Source: Pleodorina starrii (Eukaryota > Chlorophyta > Chlorophyceae > Chlamydomonadales > Volvocaceae). From it: a DNA stretch of 64,000 nt. The notes beneath the pieces were generated by a model that saw only the letters and a list, made by a program, of their open reading frames with translations, made no database searches and was not told where the DNA came from. Position numbers and translations under genes: made by a program. Of this stretch, positions 36,601-45,100 are shown piece after piece; position 1 is the first letter of the stretch, and each line of letters begins with the position of its first letter. Where the stretch lies: the NCBI GenBank assembly GCA_030267565.1, contig BRXU01000007.1, forward strand, positions 434,001 to 498,000, read 5' to 3'.

Positions 36601-37573
36601 TCACAAGGAGGCGCACTGTGTCGCGGTATGTGCCCATGCGGATGGGCACGGCGACTTGACCCAACAGTTGCTGGAGCGAACCGTCTGCGAGGCGTACGGA
36701 AGTAACCGCCGCTGGCTGCACCTTTAGGCGCAAGCTGTTGACCAAAGATTGGCCAACAAAGCCGTCGGCAGCTCCCACTGCACAAGCCCCGCTGTCAACG
36801 AGCGTTTGGGCCTCTTTGCCGTACATTTTGCTGAGGAAGTGCATGCTGTAGCCCGAGTTGTTCTGTACGGAGCGCAGTACAGCCTCCGTTTTGGGAGGAT
36901 CGTACCAAAGCTGGACCGGCCAAGGGATACCCATGAGCTGAGCTTTGCCCCGCTCGTTATTGGGAGTGGTGAAAAGCCGCTTTCCAATAGGGTACTCCTT
37001 AAAGAGCGCGTAGCCTAGAGACTGAAAGTGCTGCTCAAGCACGGGCCACTTGGGGGCTACGAACATGGCACTGGTGGTGCTGGGCTGTGCAGCTTTGCAT
37101 TTCGCGTAGTGCTGCTGCCATCTGACCACTTCGTGTACTGGTGGATTTATCCAGAGGGTTTCCCCGCCAACGTCCTTATCGAAGAAAGATTGGCTGGGTG
37201 AGGCAAAAGGAACGCACAGAGCATTGGTGCCAGAATTGTTACATGCGGCGTCAAAGGTAAACTTGACGCCCAACTCCGACTGCACCCGAGCAAACTCTCG
37301 ACTGCAAAACATGCGGTCGTCGTTTCCCGGCGGTGGAGGTGGAGGAAGCTCAAAAACGACCCCCTGAGCGGCCGGCGGAGACCCCAACGTATGGTCCGGG
37401 GGTCCCGCCGCGCCTACGGCACCAATTCCACCATCCCGAACACCTAGAGCGTGGGATACAGCAACGCGCGCAACCGGCAGGTTAGGACCTGCTTCGCGAC
37501 AGCCTAGAGCTTTCGACACACGTGCTGGCTCTGGCGGGTCAGAACCCGCACCCTCCGCGTCCTTGCCAAGCGC
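33674..37573 (-). pseudogene. pol: Gypsy pol of copy 2, interrupted before the chromodomain
   Basis: Open frame running from just after the gag stop to the inverted-repeat insertion, about 1300 codons. In order: a Pro-rich lead; a domain of about 150 aa (FTFDAACNN...ETLWINPPVHE...SAMFVAPKWP) resembling phage-type Dam-like DNA adenine methyltransferases in fold pattern and NPP motif; an aspartic protease with DSGA and ILLGTDW; RT with YLDD; RNase H; integrase with HHCC and D,D,E. Coding stops making sense at the junction near 33672, where the frame runs into the other element. Frame is the same as gag, separated by a single TAG. RT to integrase are almost identical to copy 1. Confidence 0.9.
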
Positions 37574-39640
37574 CTAACGCTTGCCATCTTTGCGGTCCGC
37601 CTTCTTGCCCCTGCTGCCGTCCTTGATCAACCCGGCCTTCAGCTTGCGCTGAAAGACGTCGCACTTTCGCAAGTGCGACGGCGGGAAGCCGTCGGGGAAC
37701 TCCTCGGCGCAGTGAATGCACCTGGGGGGCTTCTTGTCTCCGTCCTCGGAGCGCTCGGAGCGTTTCCGCTTCTGCTTGCGAGGTTGGGAGGGGGTAGAAA
37801 CAGCGGCCACCGTAGCGTGGGCGTTAGAAGCGGATTTCGCAATGTTAGCACGAAGCTCCTGGCTCAGTGCAAAGCGAATGAGATCTTCCACCGAGACCCA
37901 GTCCTTGCCCAGGGCGTCCGTAGCGCATGCCTTCTTAAGTGCGGGGAGAAGCCCGTGAAGGTGCCAGAAAATCTGATCCACCTGAGACATGCCCTTGGCG
38001 TCCCGCACGATCGTGCGGAAGCGCTGCGTGTACAGGTTGACCTTTTCGCCCGGTTTCATGCTGTGCTCCCCCGCGTGAAAGCGTTCGCGTGCGGACTGGG
38101 CAGTGTGACGGCGGATATCGCCGAACTGGACGAGGAAATCGGTGCGCAGCTGCTCGCGCGTCACGACGACCCCGCTAGTCAGCGCGTCGCCCATGTATCC
38201 CACCACCCACTCTTGTGCAGCCCCCGTGGTGAAGAACGCTAGGTTCTGAATGGGGTTGATGTGAGTGGTGTCGCAGTAGGTGATGAAGGTATCGAACCAC
38301 GTTTGCACGCACGTGACATGCTTGTCCGTGGCCCCCGTGAACTTATACGGCTCCGGAACCTTCTTTCTCACCTCCTGGCTTTGCCAGCCGCCGGCGGTAC
38401 TGCCGCCGGCGCCGCCGTTGCTTCCGCCCGCGCCGCCGTTGCTGCGGAGGCTGGCCAGCGCCGCCTGGACGTCCGCATCCCGCGGCATATCAAATTCCAG
38501 GTGCGACAGGTAGGCGCGTGGGTCCAGCTCGGCGCCGGACAGAGGCGCCCAGTCGTGCAGGCGCATGTAGCCATTGCCGCGCTCCTGCCAGGAGGCGACG
38601 AGCTCCGACGCCGACATCTTGGCAGCCTGGGCCGGCGTTAGTAGGCTGGCGAACGTTTTAGCGAAGCCCTTCATGGCTTTGCTGCGCTCGCGGCCCGAGC
38701 GCATGTCCGTCTTCTTCAGCTCCGCAAGGATGTGCTTGCGGGTGGACTTGATGATGCGGCCCGCCGGCGACGCGTCATCGTCGTCGCTGCTGTCGCTCTC
38801 CTCAGAGCTGGTGTCCGAGGAGGGGCCATCTGCGCCTGCGCCATCGGCTTCCATGGCGTCAGCCGCCGCCGCTGCGGCCATGCCCGCCGCTGCAGCTGCG
38901 GCCGCTGCCTGGTTGCCATTAGCGTTGCTCGCCTTGAACTCGGCAAAGCGCGCGTCCATGAGCGTCACAATCTGGCCCATGGCGTGTTGAAACACGTTGG
39001 TGCACACCTGGTGCACCTGCGCCAGCGCCTGCTGAGAAAGGCCTTGTTGTGCCTCCACACCCGGTTGACCGGGTGCGGCCGGCTGGCCGGCCGCGGTTGC
39101 CGCGGCATCGAGAGCCGGGGCGACGTTGCGGCCGTCCTGCCCGGCAGCGAGGGCCTGCTGCTGCTGTTGCTGCTGGAGCTGCATGGCCTGTCCGAACTGC
39201 TCCTGGCTGTTTAAGGCAGCCGCAAGGGCCGCCGCCGGCGCCGCAGGGTCCATGTTGATGCTCTGCGCAAACGCAACGAGATCAGCGGCAGGCAGCGAAG
39301 TGAAGTTAGCAGGCAATTGAATGTCTTTCATGTCTGCAAACTTTTTAATGAAAGTCCGCCATACGCGTCGCGCGCTTGCATTTGCGATGGTAGCGGCGAC
39401 TTGCGGCGGAAGAGTTTGTGGCTGAATGCCGGCCTCAGGCATAGATCCTTTGGCCTTAGTTGCTCCTTGAGGAGACGAATTAGTACCCGTAACCGCGACT
39501 GGAGTCGCTCCGGGGAGAGGATTGGTGTGATCGGCCGCAGCCGGCTCACGACCTGATACGACTGGAGTCGCATCATCCTCAGGAATATTAAAGGAAGGTT
39601 GTTTAGGAACAGCCTTGGTCTTGTCCTTCTTCTTGGCCAT
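37574..39640 (-). CDS. gag: Complete retrotransposon Gag, 688 aa
   Basis: Starts MAKKKDKTKAVPKQ, shortly after the PBS. N-terminal third is Gln- and Ala-rich and ends in an acidic serine cluster (SSDTSSEESDSSDDDD). The retrotransposon gag domain spans about residues 420-590 (EPYKFTGATDKHV, WFDTFITYC, AAQEWVVGYM, VNLYTQRFRTIV). A Cys-Cys-His-Cys knuckle (CIHCAEEF...HLRKC) and a basic tail end the protein. It forms the capsid-like particle. Stop is TAG and pol continues in the same frame, so Gag-Pol may arise by readthrough. Confidence 0.92.
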   Translation of the reverse strand: MAKKKDKTKAVPKQPSFNIPEDDATPVVSGREPAAADHTNPLPGATPVAVTGTNSSPQGATKAKGSMPEAGIQPQTLPPQVAATIANASARRVWRTFIKKFADMKDIQLPANFTSLPAADLVAFAQSINMDPAAPAAALAAALNSQEQFGQAMQLQQQQQQQALAAGQDGRNVAPALDAAATAAGQPAAPGQPGVEAQQGLSQQALAQVHQVCTNVFQHAMGQIVTLMDARFAEFKASNANGNQAAAAAAAAGMAAAAAADAMEADGAGADGPSSDTSSEESDSSDDDDASPAGRIIKSTRKHILAELKKTDMRSGRERSKAMKGFAKTFASLLTPAQAAKMSASELVASWQERGNGYMRLHDWAPLSGAELDPRAYLSHLEFDMPRDADVQAALASLRSNGGAGGSNGGAGGSTAGGWQSQEVRKKVPEPYKFTGATDKHVTCVQTWFDTFITYCDTTHINPIQNLAFFTTGAAQEWVVGYMGDALTSGVVVTREQLRTDFLVQFGDIRRHTAQSARERFHAGEHSMKPGEKVNLYTQRFRTIVRDAKGMSQVDQIFWHLHGLLPALKKACATDALGKDWVSVEDLIRFALSQELRANIAKSASNAHATVAAVSTPSQPRKQKRKRSERSEDGDKKPPRCIHCAEEFPDGFPPSHLRKCDVFQRKLKAGLIKDGSRGKKADRKDGKR

Positions 39641-39658
39641 TCTTGGTCGGCGAAGGCG

Positions 39659-39676
39659 ACCTAGAACTCGATGCCA
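39659..39676 (-). other. Primer-binding site of copy 2
   Basis: Two bases after the LTR end, the minus strand reads TGGCATCGAGTTCTAGGT. Its complement ends in CCA, as expected for pairing with the 3' end of a host tRNA. The tRNA species was not determined. Confidence 0.75.
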
Positions 39677-39678
39677 AT

Positions 39679-40043
39679 TGTAACGTTTAAGCTACGCTAC
39701 GCAGCGGAAGGGAACTCACCGAGGTACCAGGCGTCGCCAGAGCGACGACCGAAGAACGACCAGTTGAAGGAGACGAAGACGGCGCCCACCTAAACAGCTT
39801 ACCAAGCACTAATCTAACTAATATCAGAAACATACAGTAGTAAGAGGTGGTGTCAACAGACACCTGAGAAATAGAATTCAATCCCATAAGCTCCACCAGT
39901 CGGCATATGAGGCCGACGCCTTGAGATCTTGATGTACGACAGGGCTCCGCAATTATCGTCTCCAACTAATCCAACGGTCGTTCCTCACTTTAGTGAGTTC
40001 CGTTAACCATTGGTTATAAGTCGGAAATATTATAAGTATAATT
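39679..40043 (-). repeat. Second LTR of copy 2, nine bases short
   Basis: Matches the 374-bp LTR except that the last nine bases (ATCGTTACA) are missing where it joins a gag fragment. It is the inner LTR of a 661-bp tandem duplication (39679-40339). Confidence 0.9.
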
Positions 40044-40301
40044 TGCGATGGTAGCGGCGACTTGCGGCGGAAGAGTTTGTGGCTGAATGCCGGCCTCAGG
40101 CATAGATCCTTTGGCCTTAGTTGCTCCTTGAGGAGACGAATTAGTACCCGTAACCGCGACTGGAGTCGCTCCGGGGAGAGGATTGGTGTGATCGGCCGCA
40201 GCCGGCTCACGACCTGATACGACTGGAGTCGCATCATCCTCAGGAATATTAAAGGAAGGTTGTTTAGGAACAGCCTTGGTCTTGTCCTTCTTCTTGGCCA
40301 T
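40044..40301 (-). pseudogene. gag: Duplicated gag start fragment
   Basis: Repeats the first 86 or so codons of gag (MAKKKDKT to QVAATIAN) between two LTRs, then runs into LTR sequence. The join shares the bases AAT with both parents. Confidence 0.9.
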
Positions 40302-40339
40302 TCTTGGTCGGCGAAGGCGACCTAGAACTCGATGCCAAT

Positions 40340-40713
40340 TGTAACGTTTAAGCTACGCTACGCAGCGGAAGGGAACTCACCGAGGTACCAGGCGTCGCCA
40401 GAGCGACGACCGAAGAACGACCAGTTGAAGGAGACGAAGACGGCGCCCACCTAAACAGCTTACCAAGCACTAATCTAACTAATATCAGAAACATACAGTA
40501 GTAAGAGGTGGTGTCAACAGACACCTGAGAAATAGAATTCAATCCCATAAGCTCCACCAGTCGGCATATGAGGCCGACGCCTTGAGATCTTGATGTACGA
40601 CAGGGCTCCGCAATTATCGTCTCCAACTAATCCAACGGTCGTTCCTCACTTTAGTGAGTTCCGTTAACCATTGGTTATAAGTCGGAAATATTATAAGTAT
40701 AATTATCGTTACA
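40340..40713 (-). repeat. Outer 5' LTR of the retrotransposon complex (374 bp)
   Basis: Full-length LTR with TGTAACG...CGTTACA ends, followed outward by GGGGGG, which matches the G-run before 23688. Confidence 0.93.
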
Positions 40714-41904
40714 GGGGGGCTGAGGGGTATCCACGGATAGGCCGGAGCCCCCGTGAACGGTGTAATGGTGTAAAGGCGGAAGTAATCGAGAATTCTTCCC
40801 GCTTGCAAAAGAGCAGCAGCAGCAGCAGGGGGGGTGCCAGGGGTGAGGAGAAGAGCGGGCGGTCGAACGAGTGGAGATGCCGGGAGCGCCCCCCGAGCCC
40901 CGACACGCACTTGTGCATTCGGCTGCTTGGAAGGCGGGGGGAGAGCTGCTGTGGGGGGAGTTCCGCTGCGGGCCGTGTTGGTGTGTGCGAGGAACATGCG
41001 CGGTGTATACGTGACTGGTGACTGCGTGTAGGGCCACAGTAGGGCTGCAGAGGCTTTGGGCCAAGGAGTCCTGCCCCTGGGGGGGGGCTATCCACGTTTA
41101 GGAGTCCTGCCCCTGGGAGGGGGGATCTGCCTCGGAATGAAGATGGGGGAGTGAGCTCTTTTGAGTTGCTGTACCGCTGCGCCCGTGCTGCGCGGGCACG
41201 GCACGGCACGGCACGGTGGTGGGTCCGGGTCCGGGTTGCAAAATGCGCCCTTCCGACGACGACAACGCGGCCTTCCCAGGAGCCCCCGCCCGTTGCTCGT
41301 CCAGTCTTCATCGGATTGAACTGGACTGGACAATGGCGGGCGCCGGCCATCAACATGCACGTACTGATGTTGGTAGCTTGGTACTGACTGGCTGACTGGC
41401 TGCTGAGTGAGCGCCAAAACGTTCACGTAAGGCCAAAAGACACTGCGGCCGCCACTCGTTGCATACCATATCGTCGGCAGACGCCATCGAACCGCGGACC
41501 CCCCAGAGCACAAAAAACCTCTTGCACACACAAAATGATTCATTACTATTGAAACACAGACGAGAGTAACAAGAAGCAAGGAACTCCGGTGGTTTTGCCG
41601 CCGCCGGCGCCGCCGCTAGGGCCGGACTTAGACCAAGTGCATCACACCTGCTTGAGGCGGACCCCACGGCGGACCCCAGCCCGCCTTGCTCCTCCACGTC
41701 GCCGTGGACGTCCCCCACCCAATAACGACATCAACCCGCAAGCCCTGGGTTTTCACATTGCCGCAGCTGCTGGAGCCGTACAGCCGCCAATGCCCGCCGC
41801 CTCGCCCTCCCCCCCCACTGCGTCCGTAAACGCTCGCCCTCCCTCCCGTTCGCACAGCACTCCCCTTTGCCCCCGGTTTCCGACAGAGGAAGGTCAACAG
41901 CTGC
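40714..41904. other. Downstream region of the TYW fusion gene
   Basis: Probably includes the 3' UTR of the minus-strand gene ending at 41905. It holds two copies of the dispersed TATCCACG(T/G) motif (40728-40767, 41088-41102), the second between two copies of AGGAGTCCTGCCCCTGGG. No other gene was recognised. Confidence 0.45.
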
Positions 41905-42132
41905 CTACAGCCCCAGCTCCCGCTGCATTCTCCCCACCAGTCGAGCCCCGTAGAAGGAGCGGTAGTGGGGCGGCAGGGCGGACAGCTGGGTGAGGGCCGC
42001 ATCGGCCGCTCGGTCCGCCTCCTCCGCCTGGGAGGGGGAGGGGAGGGGAGGGGAGTTTGAACAGTGAATTTGCAAGGAAGAAACAAAAAGCCCGGGGAGG
42101 GGAGGGGAGGGGAGGAGGTGATAAAGAGAGAA

Positions 42133-42163
<31 letters not shown>

Positions 42164-45100
42164 GAGGAGGAGGAGGAGGGTAAAGTTACCCCCCCTCCCC
42201 CGGTCCCGCAGATGGGATGGGTACCGGTGCCGATATCGTATCAACTGTCAACTGTCAACTGACAACAGGAGACTCGGCCACTGCAGGGAGGGGCCACGCG
42301 GCAAAGACCAGAGGCCACCGGGCAGCCAGCCAAGCACGGGTCATGTGTAGGTCTGCCGTACACACCTGTACGAGATCCCGGTTGCCGTACAAGTCCTTCC
42401 GATGGTAGAACTGCGGGCGGGAGTGCGGGAGGGAAGGGGGGCAGGGAGGGACAGCGGCGCGGAGGTTGGCGGCGAGGTGGGCAAGCGGGCGCGACCTGGC
42501 ACATTTCTCCTCCTCGGGGTGTTGGCGGCAATGGGGGAGGGGGGAGGAAAGAGGGCAAGGGAGCATGGGAGGGCGAGTCCCAGCTCCCGAGGAGGGGATG
42601 GAGGGCCCCTCAAACAGCGGAGGGCCACCGACGGTAGCTCGCAACCCGCCAGACAAGGCAAGGCACGGCAAGGCAAGGTGCCTACCAAGGCCCCCCCTCC
42701 CCCCTCCTCCCTTCCTCTCGCCCCCCCCCCCGACCCAAGCAAGCATGCACGCACGCACCCCGCTGTTCCTCAAGCTGTCAATCCTCCCAAGGTATTCCCC
42801 CATTTTTGCTCTCAAACCCTTTGGCCCCCGGGCGGAACAAATTACACTCACATACACACATAGACACACAGACACACTCAAAGACACACATACACGCAGA
42901 CCCACACACACACCCACTCATACACGCACACCCTTATGCGCGCACACCCACACCCACACGCCCACCTCCTGCGGCATGTGCCTCCAAAACACATTGACGC
43001 TGATTCCCATGTCGGGCCCCGTGGTTGTGACGTTGTGGAACCAGAGGCTGGGCAGGAACAGCACATCGCCCGGGGACAGATCCGCCACCAGGGGGGCAGG
43101 GCACGTAGCGAACCTGCGATCCGGGGGGGGTATCCACGTATAGGCCGGAGCCCGTGAACGGTATGAAACCAGAAAAGTCCGGGGGGGGTGTCAGGGAGTG
43201 GCATCCACGTATAGGCCGGTGCCTGTGAGCAGCCGCTTGGGAATGTAGGGGTAGGCCTCGTCCACCAGCGCAAAATCCGGGTTGCCTACCAAAGCAATGC
43301 CCTCCAGCACGCCGATGGTAAACGGTAATGTAGCGCACCCACCCACCCACCCACCCACCCCCTTCATTCAATCATATTACAGCATGCTCCACTCCACTCC
43401 ACCTCCACTCAACTCCACTCCATTCCTCCGGGTGCTTTGTTTCCGTTCCTGTCCCTCACCGCTCCACCGCCCCACCGCTTACCGCGGGTGGGTCTGCAGG
43501 TCGGGTTGGCTGAGGTGGGTGATGGGGGAGGAGGAGCCGCTGACGTGGAGGGCGTCGTGGCAGGAGGGCGGCCACAGCAGCACGCGCTTGGTGCCCCGAA
43601 CCTGAGCAGGGGGAGGAGGGGGAGGAGGCGGGAGAGGTAGAGGAGGAAGGGGGAGAGGAAGGGGGGGGGTAAAAAAACGCAATAATGCAGCGGAGGGGGT
43701 GGCACGGGAGGAGGGAGAGGGGGGAACATGGAGAGGGGAGGCGGGAGAGTGTGACAGTCCAAAGAGACAGAGCTGGTGGAGGCGTTTGGAAGGGGGGAGG
43801 CAAAAGGGGCACGAGGGGGAGGGGAGGGAGCAAGTGGGAAGTGGGCCCGGTAAGGAGGGAGCTGTGTGGGCTGAGCCGAAGGCGGGTGGCCGTTCGGGCG
43901 CAAACCGGCCGACCCCAGCTTTGCCCCGCCCAGCCGCCCCACCCCATATACGAGTAAATCAGGCACATCACATACCGGTATGTCACATGACGCCGCGTGG
44001 CGGGTTCCCCTTACCACTGCCCAACCAACCAACCAACCGATTTACAAACCAACCGTTCAACCGTCCCACCCACCGACCCTGAATCCGCACCTGAATCAGC
44101 AGATTGTCCATGACATCGTAGTGGGTCCACAGCACCAGTCCGGGGGAGCTGATTCGCAGTACGGAACTGTGCAGCGCCTCGGGAGGGAACAGCGGCGGCA
44201 GGCGGAGGTCGGGGGCCAGAGAGGGGAAGGAGGCGGACAGGTTGGCGGGCTCCTGGGGGCAGGGGGGATGGGGAGGGGGGCGGGGGAGGGGGGAAGGGGC
44301 AGGGGCACAGCGGAAGGGTAGTTGAGAGGAGCGGATTGGCAGTGGAATGCGGGCTCCTAAGGGGCCGAGCCGAGGGAAAGGGGGATCTCCACGGATAGGA
44401 TGGGTCAGGCCTCAGGCGCGCCACGGAGACCCAACCCCCTCCCCCCCCCTCCAACTCGAAACGCGCCGCTCTCCCTCCTCTTCCCTCGCCCCTCTCTCTC
44501 TCACCCTCCGCGGGTTCTCTCCGATGCTCCGAAGATACAGCACCTCCGGACCCCGCCCGAACTCCTCGCCCTCCGAAACCAGCTCCGGCCAACATGATGA
44601 CGACTCCGCCCCCGTCACCGCCGCCGCCGCCGCTGCCTCGGCCGGCCCCGCCTCAGCCGGCGGCCTCCCGCTGCTGCTGCCGCTGCTGCTGCTGCCGGCA
44701 GTGGCAGTCGCACCGTCGCCGCCGAAGCCATCGGCAGTCGGGTGCCTGGCTCCGTCGCCAGCGGCGGCGGCGGCAGCGGCGGCGCCGGCGACAATCCTTC
44801 CCAGCAGCTCGTGCAGTGTCATGGTGCGGAAGGCGAAGTTCTTGTGCACAAAGTCCAGTCGACCACCTGGGGCGCGGCTGACGTGCACGCTGACCTGTGT
44901 GGGTTTGTGTGTGTGGTGGGGGAGGGGGTGGGGGGGGGTGTTACCGGTATCCACGTATACGCCGGAGCGCGTAAACGGTAATGTAGCAGAAGAAAGAGGA
45001 GGGTTGAGTGCTGAGTCGTGCAGGGCCCAGCACAGAAGCAGCAGCAGCAGCAGTAGCAGGGTGTAAACTGTCAAGAGGCATCAACGAGCGAGCCGAGGCG

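Larger units (their letters stand above)
23688..40713 (-). mobile_element. Rearranged Ty3/gypsy chromovirus complex
   Basis: A 17-kb block runs from a 374-bp LTR at the low end (3' LTR in element orientation) to an identical-length LTR at the high end, flanked on both sides by a GGGGG run (23683-23687 and 40714-40718) that could be a 5-bp target duplication. Inside are two partial copies. Copy 1 (23688-28778) has the 3' LTR, PPT, pol without protease, a palindromic gag and a PBS without its 5' LTR. Copy 2 (28789-40713) has LTRs, PBS, full gag and most of pol, cut by another element at 28868-33672. The copies are almost identical where they overlap, so both are young. The element has gag, an extra domain, protease, RT, RNase H, integrase and chromodomain in Ty3/gypsy order. 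Confidence 0.88.

Noticed and set aside
43225..43317. ABC1-kinase segment as an extra exon of the TYW fusion
   Set aside because: There is no acceptor upstream, the phase does not fit, and splicing 43483 to 43113 gives an uninterrupted JmjC domain.
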